Source: Bifiguratus adelaidae (taxonomy: Eukaryota > Mucoromycota > Endogonomycetes > Endogonales). Taken from it: a stretch of 64,000 nucleotides of DNA. Position 1 is the first letter of the stretch. Each line of letters starts with the position of its first letter. Positions 21,585-30,514 of the stretch are shown here, one piece after another. The position numbers were made by a program, and so were the translations under genes. The notes below the pieces were generated by a model. The model was given only the letters and a program-made list of their open reading frames with translations, was not told the origin of the DNA and searched no databases. Location of the stretch: the NCBI GenBank assembly GCA_002261195.1, contig MVBO01000033.1, forward strand, positions 69,063 through 133,062. Reading direction: 5' to 3'.

Positions 21585-22402
21585 GACAACGTGTGACCTG
21601 TCCAAGACTTGCTGGCAGATCAGAACCTATCAACTGTCTGATCTCGCCGCTATCCGACGTATCGTTTACATGGTATCCTCAGCACGATACCAATAGCAAA
21701 GCGACGAGCGATCCTGCGTTGTCTCGGTGAATGGCTCGGAAGGAGTTCTCTGATCGGACTCGGTACGTTTGGAACACTCCTCCGGCTACAGCACTATCGC
21801 AGCTTCTCCAGGTCAACATGGCTATCCACCGTCATGGCACTTCATCGACCGACGCTGCCGTGGATGGGTTCACTCGCAGCTTTTGCGACAGCGGCAGCCA
21901 TCCAGCTCTATCATCTCCGGCGACGCATCTCCTCGAAATACGTTGACTACGCCGAGTCTTGCTTGGTCGACGACTTGGCCGATATTGCCACGCACTATCG
22001 ACTCGTAGGGAAAGACGGCCACTACTCGCCCGCCAGTGCTGCTCACTTTCTCGTGGCAGTAGACATTGATAGAGTGATTGGATGTCTTGCCCTTGACCTC
22101 ACCGATCCATTCCTCGCTTTCATCTACGCCAAAGACATACCCATACCGATACCCCACGCGTTCACAGCCTACTTGAAACGCATGAGCTTGCATCCAGACT
22201 ATCAATCCCGTGGCATTGCATCCCAACTCATATGCGCCATGATGGATCACGCCAAAGGCGCCGCATCAGCCATATCATCCTCGCTACCACAGAGTTTCAA
22301 GACACTGCCATAGCCATGTATAGGAAGCATGCATGGCACATCATTAACAAGACGCCCTTAGGCTCTGGCATAGACTTGGTGTCCTTTCTGCGCACCCTTT
22401 GA
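21583..22402 (+). pseudogene. NAT8-like GNAT acetyltransferase, interrupted by two frameshifts
   Basis: Three successive frames together spell one GNAT protein of the membrane-associated NAT8-like type. Frame one gives IRTYQLSDLAAIRRIVYM (the family's IRxYxxxDxxxVxxI start) up to 21671. Frame two runs 21672-22258: GILSTIPIAKRRAILRCLG, a hydrophobic stretch with SLAAFATAAAIQLYHL, then YVDYAESCLVDDLADIATHY, HFLVAVDIDRVIGCLAL and the acetyl-CoA loop LKRMSLHPDYQSRGIASQL. Frame three runs 22259-22402: ISHIILATTEFQDTAIAMY, then KHAWHIINKTPLG, stop TGA 22400-22402. Both breaks are one-base-loss type and fall next to GG. No splice sites explain them, because the homologous text continues without a gap. 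It is a recent pseudogene or carries sequencing errors. The start is uncertain (ATG at 21583). Confidence 0.65.
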
Positions 22403-22506
22403 ATAGACCATAGACATTTGGCACACGTCTGCTCACTCTCCCTCTCGTTGTTAGCGTTGGACTCTTGCAGAAAGATCACGAAAGATAAGGTGTTGGCGAG
22501 TGCAAC

Positions 22507-24717
22507 ATGTCCACGCACGTTGCTTTGGGTGTGCGTAAGTGTCAGTTAGCGTCGCGTCGATGGATGTCATGCCACCGATGCAAGATCATGCATGAGAGAG
22601 ACTAATCTTTTCGTGGTTTGCAGGAAAGAGCACTCAGTCATTCAAGCCCTCTGCTGCGGCTTCTAGACGAGGTGGAGGCCGTTTGAGCGTTTCGTCGCAA
22701 GATTCAACTGGCAGAAGACTGTCTAGTGCTCACTCGACTCCAGTACCTCCTACTCGAAGGGTCAGTACGGTGGCAACGTCTGTCTCAGTCTCTACATCAT
22801 CGATCCAACGAGCCAATCCTGCCGGCCAACATATTGCCGTTCCTTCACCCAATGTATCCACACCACCAACACCGATATCCGTACCCGCACCGGCATCAGA
22901 ACCTCTAATAGGACCTGCTACGGAATCCTCAGTCGTTGTGAGCACGCCAGCGAGAAGGGCAAGCAAAGATGCTGCATATGACGCACACGAAGCACCCGAA
23001 ATATCCACACCGCCGTTGCGAAAGGACTCGCTAACGGATGTCAATGCACATGCGGACGGGACGGAATCGATGCCGGTTGAGCCTGACTCGTCCGAGCCAC
23101 CTCCATCTAAGCGCGAACGTCACAAGCGCCGGCCACAGCCTCTATCGATACGAACGCCATTTTCACCGGCGCTCGAGCCGTCCGCAGCTATCCCACGACG
23201 TCCTTCGACGCGCTCGCAAGATGCAACCATACCCGCTCCATCCGAGTCTCTTCGCGCCGAATCCATCCCACGACGCGCCTCAACGCTGCCACAAGACGTG
23301 CCTCATGAGGACACTGTCCCTCCAGCCTATCATCCACATGAAATTTGGATGGCCGAACCGACACCATCGGAACCATTTTCCCGGCGTCTCTCCACACGAT
23401 CGCAAGACGCGCCGCGTGAGGACACTGCCGCTTCATCCTACCGATCGCACAGATTCAAGGTCGCTGCGCTTTTCCACAGCAAAGCTCCGTGGCTGATGCA
23501 CCAATCCTCTTCCAAAGCTAAAGGAGTTGATCGCACGACTACCGTGATTCAACCGGGTGCCACCTCATCGTCACAGCACAGGTCCGAGATGACGAGGAAA
23601 CGAAAGCAACCTTCAGTGCCTGCGGAAGAAGGAGAAAGCGACGAAAGAGAAGAGAGCGACGACAACGTTAGTACTGAAACAAGCCAGTCTCGCCGACGGC
23701 AGCCACGTCCACGCGTACCACGTGAAGAGATCCCGGAAAAGCTCGAAACACTGGAGGATCGGCAACCTGATCTGGAAGCAAGCTTGGATACACCCATTCT
23801 GAAGTTTGCGACGGAAAAATTCAACGGCTTGGTGTCTAGGCAATTCAAAGAGTATACGGAAAAGAAGCGAGCAGCCGTGTCACAGAAACCGGCCACGCCT
23901 GCTCCAGAAGGCGACGCTGCGGCAACGGATGGGACCAAGATCAAGCCAGGTGTATCCAAAATTGAGGTGCCGCAGCCAACCATCGGCATTTTGCAAGAAG
24001 AGTAAGTGTGTTTGCGAAAGATGTGGGTCGACAGGTGTGTGCTAAACCATGGTCAGTCGAAATGCGGCACAGGGAAAGTATATACCGGGCAAAGGCTTCA
24101 TCTTGGACAAGGATTCCCTGTTGGTGCAACAACCTTCAGGGCCTGATCCGTCAATAATGGTGACCGTAGAGGAAACCGATCTAGACCGTCTGGTCAATAA
24201 CGCCACCTATGGCAAGAAATCGCGCGGTTCAAAATGGTCTATGGCCGATACGGATCGATTTTATGAGGTAAGGTGAACGTGGTGACTTTTGCACATCATA
24301 CCGCTTACCCACATCTTATAGGCACTCTCCCAATGGGGTACCGACTTTGAGAGTATCGCCCGTCTGTTCCACGCCAAGACGGGTACACCCCGCACTCGCG
24401 CTCAAATCAGGCTAAAGTTCAACAAGGAGGAACGCGAAAACCCGCAACGGATCCAAGAGGCTCTCATTGGCAAAAAGAAGCGCGTGGATCTCGATCACTA
24501 CACCAAATCACTCGATGAAGAAGACAAGGAACGATTTGATGGCAAGGAAAAGCCTACCCTGGAGCAATTGATGCAGTGGATCAATGAACCCGAGATTCCT
24601 CAACATCGCTATGTCGAATTATTAGCCAAGGAAGAAGTAGACGAAGCTAAAGCTGAACCGGTGAATGAGGTGCAAGAGGAAGAACCAGGGTATGAGGTGA
24701 TTGGCACCATTGATTAA
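22507..24717 (+). CDS. BDP1: TFIIIB component B'' (Bdp1), SANT-domain RNA polymerase III factor
   Basis: Bdp1 is part of TFIIIB with TBP and Brf1 and opens promoters for RNA polymerase III. Exon 1 is 28 nt (ATG at 22507, MSTHVALGV). The second exon encodes a long Ser/Pro/Thr-rich, low-complexity N-terminus including a degenerate repeat of PRRPSTRSQD / PRRASTLPQD / SRRLSTRSQD units (about 23195-23430), then an acidic/basic linker. The C-terminal third is diagnostic: KYIPGKGFILDKDSL, then the extended SANT domain SKWSMADTDRFYEALSQWGT, DFESIARLFHAKTG and RAQIRLKFNKEERENPQRI, then a Glu-rich tail. Introns before the last two exons are gtaagt..ggtcag and 24268-24321; the first gives the join ILQED-RNAAQGKY. 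The stop is 81 bp before the bL21m start. Confidence 0.85.
23195..23430 (+). repeat. In-frame degenerate tandem repeat in BDP1
   Basis: Three spaced copies of a coding unit of the form (P/S)RR-x-ST-x-(S/P)QD-x occur here (PRRPSTRSQDA, PRRASTLPQDV, SRRLSTRSQDA), two of them followed by an acidic REDT/HEDT-like motif. It is a low-complexity, probably disordered region with recurring basic Ser/Thr sites. Confidence 0.5.
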
Positions 24718-24798
24718 ATGTATCATATACCTTGTCCACTGTCCATGGTTCCATTGTTCCTCCTCCTATATCTACCTTCTCTCTCAAAATTTTTACAC

Positions 24799-25373
24799 AT
24801 GTTTCTACAAGGTGAGTCAAAAGCATTGCATACGGACCTATGTGACTGATCTAGGTCTATGACAGTCTGGAGGAGGGTATCCACGATCAGACGACCCTTT
24901 GGTCGACCGATCCTTCCATCGCTTACAGGTAAGTGTCGCTAATGGATGTAGTATGTGACTCAATGCGTCTCGTAGTGCCATCACTCCGATTCACCTCCAC
25001 CTCCACATTGGCTGACTCTCTCCAAAAACTTCGCTCACAACCCAACTACTTTTGCGTCGTGGACATTGTAGGACGTCCCTTTCTGGTCACCAAGAACGAT
25101 CTCGTCATCTTGCCACGTCTCGCTGACGTCAAGTTAGGCGATATACTCGATCTGCATCAGGTGCGCGAGATTGGATCCAAGGATTATTCGCTCAAGGGTG
25201 GTCCCTATGTGGACAAGACGTTGGTGGACGTGAAGGCGGTGGTGGTGGAACAACCCAAGAGTGAGATGATTGAGATTTTCAAAAAGAAGAGGAGGAAGGG
25301 GTATCAGAGGACGATTCGACACAAACAGACGCATACCGTCTTAAGGATCACGCATGTTGGTGTGGCGAGTTGA
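24799..25373 (+). CDS. Mitochondrial large-subunit ribosomal protein bL21m
   Basis: Three exons (24799-24811, 24866-24928, 24976-25373) give 157 residues. The first 40 or so residues (MFLQVWRRVSTIRRPFGRP...) are Arg-rich without acids, a clear mitochondrial presequence. The body is the L21 beta-barrel: FCVVDIVGRPFLVTKNDLVI, KLGDILDLHQVREIGSKDYS, then GGPYVDKTLVDVKAVVVEQP, and the basic signature IEIFKKKRRKGYQRTIRHKQ ending THTVLRITHVGVAS, equivalent to the bacterial KxRRRKGYRKxxGHRQ L21 signature. Exon 1 is 13 nt, so the start codon is separated from the rest by a 54-nt intron. The correct second acceptor is gacag at 24865; the ctag 10 bp earlier gives an immediate stop. Confidence 0.88.
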
Positions 25374-25812
25374 TGTATACAGACAGACGTAGTCATTCAA
25401 TAGAATCTTACACCTTCAACGACCTTTTGATCTTGGATGTCATGCGGCCTCAATGGTATATGCATGGCTGCCTTCGGTGGGAATACGTTCTCGAGGCATT
25501 CATGTAGAGTGCTATCACGATTCAATGGCTCTAGTTGAAAGACATTACAGCTATTTGAGATGTTCCAGGTGCGTTCGGAAACAGGGGTGAAAAGCTGACA
25601 AGCGCTTGAATAAATTGCAAAACTGTATGTTACAATGTACAGGGAACAGAGAACAGCTCTATGCTTGAATTAAATGTAGACAGAGAGAGAGGAAAAAGGA
25701 CAAAAAGACAAGAGATGAAAGAGATGGGCGTAAACGGCACATAGATGGTGTGAAAGGTGGGTCGCGGACAAGATGATCATGGCATAAAGAAGTAAACATG
25801 CATGCACAGACG
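25374..25812 (+). other. Convergent 3' intergenic region
   Basis: This 439-bp stretch lies between the stops of bL21m (plus strand) and the nucleotide-sugar transporter (minus strand). It contains no ORF with family likeness, no tRNA-like fold and no repeat that I can see. A purine-rich run (gagagagaggaaaaagg, about 25682-25698) lies on the plus strand. It probably holds the two 3' UTRs. Confidence 0.6.
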
Positions 25813-27210
25813 TTAATGAGGTTTCGTCAGATTGAGTTGCTGTGGACGACCGTATAGATACGTGCTGACCATGACAATGCAAGCGCCCACCATGAATTGA
25901 AAGCTGGGTTGGAAATTGAATAGATAAAACGAGATGACGCCGGATATGATGATGGAGAGACTGGTGGCGAAGCCTTTCAGGATATTGTCTGCATACTTGA
26001 CGACAATGGCGACTAACAGGCCGCCGAGGGCCTGGTTGGCAACCACTACCCAGGTGAGCCAGTCATAGCCTTGCAGCATGCCCCCGCGAAAGATGGCCTC
26101 TCGGTCGTACATAATCATACCCAGAAGCGAAAAGGTGGCTCCAGAAATGCCGAGCTGAATGTTGCGCACCCACATGGACGTATCGGAAGATTTAAGGACC
26201 TTTTCGAAATAACAGCCTGCGAATCCGGATGAAACGCACGAGGTGATGACGGCAATCAGGCCAATGTAGGGATTCTGTCGAGCGAGCGTTAGCGTTGCTT
26301 GTACTGCTGCAGCCACAACCGCTGCATCGCCGGATTTGCCTTCTGCGCCTAATTCTTCCCGAGCAAGATCGGCGTCTTCTTCGCTGACGATGACCATGGC
26401 TGGAGTAGGTTGCGAGGTGGACGGTGGAGGTGCGACAGTTTGTAGCTGTACTAGGGTGACGCCAATCATTAAAAGGACGAGCGCAAGCCACTTGTCACGC
26501 GACAGCGACCGGCCGAGCAGGACTACCGAGAAAACTGCTGTCGAGAGAATCTTCATTTGATAGGTCACCTGAAAGGTCGCTGCCTCCAAGTTACTAAGCG
26601 CCACGTAGAGCAGATTGTTTTGTAAAGCGTAAAGACCAGAGGGAATCAACATTTTGAGCGTCTCCTGTGGCCGTTCGAGGATTTCTTTTTGAACAAATGG
26701 CATGAATCGTCCAAATGTCCGCTTCTGATAGTAAAGCACTCCCAAGCAGGCGATAATCTTGAGAACTTCGGCTAAAAACACGGCGGTCGATGGGATATAC
26801 ATGGGCTGGCCTGGCTTTTGCACGATTCGTGAATACCGCATCATGAGGACCAGCGTGCTGTTTTGCACCACGAGTACCAAGAGCGAAATCTGTTTCTTGG
26901 TTAAACCAAACACTTTATGTTCTGCAAGGGATGGTATAAGTCATGTAACCCCGTAGAGAGAAGCCAACAAGCCTCCAACCCAACATGACTTGAGCATGCG
27001 CAAGGGCATCAGACCATCATGATGATGGTCCTGCGGTGTGTATGGACGCGATCCAACCGCGTCACCAGCCTGTCGTACATTTTGCCCTCCTTCACTCCAG
27101 TGCAATGCAACACTGCAACACTCACCTTTCGGAGGAAGCTTGCCGTTATGGTGAATAGTGGGTAACACATCAATCGGACCATGCCGCCGTATCGTTTGTG
27201 TTGCGGCCAT
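25813..27210 (-). CDS. Nucleotide-sugar transporter (SLC35A family; UDP-GlcNAc/UDP-Gal type)
   Basis: Two exons (27126-27210 and 25813-26921) give 397 residues. The first exon encodes a short cytosolic N-terminus (MAATQTIRRHGPIDVLP). The rest has about ten membrane helices with SLC35A signatures: LLVLVVQNSTLVLMMRYSR, STAVFLAEVLKIIACL, SGLYALQNNLLYVALSNL, AATFQVTYQMKILSTAVFSV, GFAGCYFEKVLKSSDTSMWV, RNIQLGISGATFSLLGM and GFATSLSIIISGVISFYLF. The family exchanges UDP-sugars for UMP across the Golgi or ER membrane. The loop between helices 5 and 6 carries an unusual Ser/Thr/Pro and acidic insertion of about 60 residues. The 204-nt intron is longer than any other in the window. The second exon opens EHKVFGLTKKQ after the ttgcag acceptor. 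Confidence 0.87.
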
Positions 27211-27365
27211 GATGACGTGTCACAGTAACGACTATAACCTCTCTATGTAGCAATCAATGTTGTCAGTGCAGAACAGAGCCGAGAGTCGAGAGTACCAAGT
27301 GAGTGAGCGAGTGTGTGCGTCTATGCTGGGAACCAAAACACTAATTTTATGTTTTAATTAATCTA

Positions 27366-29768
27366 ATGTTCGTTCAGCAGTTGTATGCGGCGCGAGACAA
27401 GAAGCGGTTGCATCCCACGGATCATGTGCATGAAGGAACAGGGCGTATCATTACAAGTTGGAGAACAGCTGAATGGGAGTACAAAAGGTCTTCAGGAGAT
27501 TTACCCACCATGGCGCGGGGGTTATTCACGACACGAGAGAACGGAGAATATCGGATCGTGGCCCGAGGTTATGACAAGTTTTTCAACGTTGGAGAGGTGA
27601 AGACGACGGAGGTAAGGATGGATAAGGGGTTGAGAACGACGTCAGTGATGACATGAGATGCTAAATACAACCATAGTGGGATTACATTGAACAACATACA
27701 AAAGCGCCATATTATCTCACGGTCAAGGAGAATGGATGCATCATCTTTATCTCTGCATTGACCGACAAGGATCTTTTGGTGACCTCAAAACATTCACTAG
27801 GGAATGAGGCTAGCCAGCATGCCTTTAAAGGACGCGATTGGATACCACGGCATTTGGAGACGGTTCATGCGACACCTCAAGAACTTGCGGCATGGCTCTA
27901 TGAGCATAATGTAACTCTTGTGGCAGAGGTAAGCTCTTGATTGTGCCTATGCGCCGTGCCATCTCACCGTTTATATCAGCTCTGTGATGACGATTTTCAA
28001 GAGCACGTGTTGGAATATACCCCGGACCGAGCAGGTCTCTATCTGCATGGTGTGAATGAAAACACACCGACGCTGTCAACATGGTCACCTCCCCGAGTTA
28101 AGGAAATAGCGGAAGAGTTTGGATTTCATACCGTGGACTATGTGGTCAAGAATGATATATATTCGGTCCGACGATTTGTCGATGAAGTCAAGGAAACTGG
28201 CAAATATAAGGGACGTGCCATCGAAGGATTCGTGGTGCGGACTCGGACCACTTACGATGACAACGATTTCTTTTTTAAGGTCAAGTACGATGAACCCTAT
28301 CTCATGTTTCGAGAATGGCGAGAAGTCACGCGGCTTATTCTCGCCGGAAAATTGGTCTCGAGAATGTCCTATGACATGACGACAGCCTATGTCAAGTGGG
28401 TACGCCAAATGCTCAAGCAAAAACCCGAGATCTTTACCAGCTTCAAGGAAGGCAAAGGCATTATTCACGTGAGGAATTTATTTCTCAAGGACTATGAAAG
28501 GACACACGGTGCCCCCAAGGCCAATAAGCTGACCCAACCGACTCGCGAGCGTGTTGTGCCTCACATTGACTCCTTGGACAAGGCTGACAAGATTTGTCTC
28601 GTCCCTATCGCGACCATTGGATGTGGTACGGTACATTGCTCTAGAGCGCAAAATGCACGGGTCTGACATTCCATTAGGAAAAACGACGTTGGCACTGGCT
28701 TTAGCCAAACTCTTTGGATTCGGTCACGTTCAAAATGACAACATTACGGCCAAAAAGAAGGTCGCAAGCAAGTTTTACAACAGCATATGCGACGAATTCA
28801 AGCATCACAAGGTGGTCATTGCTGACAAGAACAATCATTTGCGGCGAGATCATCGATTCGGGATCACCGTGAACCTCAAACATGCGATGCCCTCTGTGGC
28901 CTTTATTGCTCTCTACTGGGATCATGACTTGCATGGCTTGGATGACATTCTGATTACCACATCCAAGCGTGTCCTAGAGCGAGGAACCAATCATCAAACT
29001 CTTCGTCCCACGGACAATGAAGGCTATATAGACGTTATGAGCATGTTTCTGCGCGACTTTCAGCGTTTTGATCCTTCGCAAGAAGGTGATAAAGATATCG
29101 AGGCCGTCGTCTATCTGGATCCGTTGGCGGATGAAGTTGACATGTTGATGAGTGCCATTGAACAGCTAACACCCCTCCTCCATCTTCCGCCCGTGACTGA
29201 AACGCAAATCCATGATGCTCTAGCAGCAGCCAATGCCTACAAGGTCTCTGTCAAGAAAGAAGTCACCAAACCATTTGTTCCAGCGTCCACCATCAAGTAT
29301 TACGGCCTTCACGTCGACCTGGATGTGCAATCGTTCGTCGAGTCTCAGCTGCATGAAGGCCACGACCTTGTCGCCTACTCTTCCACGCGTTACCGCTTTG
29401 ATCACCTTGTGGAGCTATCACGCATCACCAAAGAGGCTCATGTGACCCTTGTTCACCGGAGCGTGTTTGATACCAAAGACGAGAAGGATATCGCTCTCTG
29501 GACGCATTACGAACAGCTCGCCAAACAACAGCCTGACCCTGTGGATATCACCTTGAAAAGTATTGCATCCAATGACAGAGTCATGGCTATTCGCGTTCAA
29601 ATCCCCGATACCCTCCCTTGCATCAACACCGCACCTCACATCACCCTAGGCACCCTCTCGGACGACATCAAAGCACGAGAGGCCAATCTCCTGTTTGAAG
29701 AAGAGGCGACGGAATACCCATTGGGTGACGTCGTCATCCGGGGAACGTTGCGTGCCTATCACTTTTAG
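27366..29768 (+). CDS. TRL1: Fungal tRNA ligase Trl1 (ligase-kinase-cyclic phosphodiesterase)
   Basis: Trl1 seals tRNA halves after intron excision, and HAC1 mRNA in the unfolded protein response. Three domains appear in order. The adenylyltransferase has the nucleotidyl-lysine motif TVKENGCIIFISAL, then EGFVVRTRTTYDD and FFFKVKYDEPYLMFREWREV. The polynucleotide kinase has a P-loop IATIGCGKTTLALALAKLFG, rebuilt across a 52-nt intron (28626-28677). The cyclic phosphodiesterase has two HxT motifs, AHVTLVHR and APHITLGTL. Other introns lie near 27612 (TTE-WDY join) and 27930 (AEL-CDDD join). About 745 residues, ending LRAYHF. The start at ATG 27366 (MFVQQLYAARDKK) is the first in frame. This multidomain enzyme is the fungal form and supports the fungal assignment. 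Confidence 0.9.
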
Positions 29769-29937
29769 TTCCTAAATCTCGGGGGACCATGTGATTTGGA
29801 TAGATTTTTGTAGAATGGGGATGAGTTTGTGGTGTTCTATATACCCATGGGCATAACTATCATGGCACACTCTCGCTCTCTTTTTACTCCATATAGCTTT
29901 TTACCCTCCCTCTTCCTAATCCTACCTACATGCCTCC

Positions 29938-29960
29938 TCCTTCTCTCTCTCTCTCTTCTC
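29938..29960 (+). repeat. CT-rich microsatellite
   Basis: A run of ct dinucleotides (cttctctctctctctcttct type) lies upstream of the GATA factor gene. Pyrimidine tracts like this are frequent near fungal transcription starts. Confidence 0.7.
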
Positions 29961-30301
29961 CATTATCTACTTGTAATCCTATGCATGGCCCCGAGGAAGC
30001 GCGGAATGAATTCCCAGTTATTTGGATCCAATGCCAAATGGGGTAAATAGACGTTGTGTACACTGTTTTAGGTCATCTGATCGATGCCTGCTACTCTATA
30101 GCCATACCACATCATACTCTACCTACCGAAAAAAAAACAACCTACTCTTGAGTCTTCCCCTATCCATGAGCTTATTACACAGTATCAGAGATCAGAGGAC
30201 CCTCTGAAACCATCTCATCGAAGACTATAAATTTTGGCTTCGGGATTTCACTTCATCATCAGCCAATCAGCGCCAAGAGCGGAACATCCGTTTTTGGATG
30301 T

Positions 30302-30307
30302 GATAAG
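30302..30307 (+). promoter_or_regulatory. GATAAG element near a CCAAT box, upstream of the GATA factor
   Basis: The sequence tgataag sits about 210 bp before the start codon of a GATA factor, with a CCAAT box (30263-30267) 34 bp before it. HGATAR sites are the binding sites of AreA-class factors, so autoregulation is possible. A single hexamer is weak evidence. Confidence 0.35.
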
Positions 30308-30514
30308 ACTATACATCTTAACTGCTCAACCGCAACCACGACCCCCTTGTTACGGCTACTCCACACATACTCTGCATATCCTCGCATATATCCACCATTG
30401 GCGCATCGGTTTCAGCAGCTCCAACCGGTCCCCTTTTTCATATTCATCCATCACTTTTCTTCATTTTATACGCCATTGTAAAATAGACAGCGCTCCCTCC
30501 TTGACCCTGGCCGC

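Larger units (their letters stand above)
29769..30514 (+). promoter_or_regulatory. Upstream region and probable long leader of the GATA factor gene
   Basis: This 746-bp stretch has no convincing gene. It contains a CT-rich tract (29938-29960), at least eight upstream ATGs with short frames, a TATAAA at 30226-30231, a CCAAT box in the context agccaatcag (CCAAT 30263-30267) and a GATAAG hexamer at 30302-30307. A long 5' leader with uORFs is common for AreA-type regulators, but the transcript start is unknown. Confidence 0.5.
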
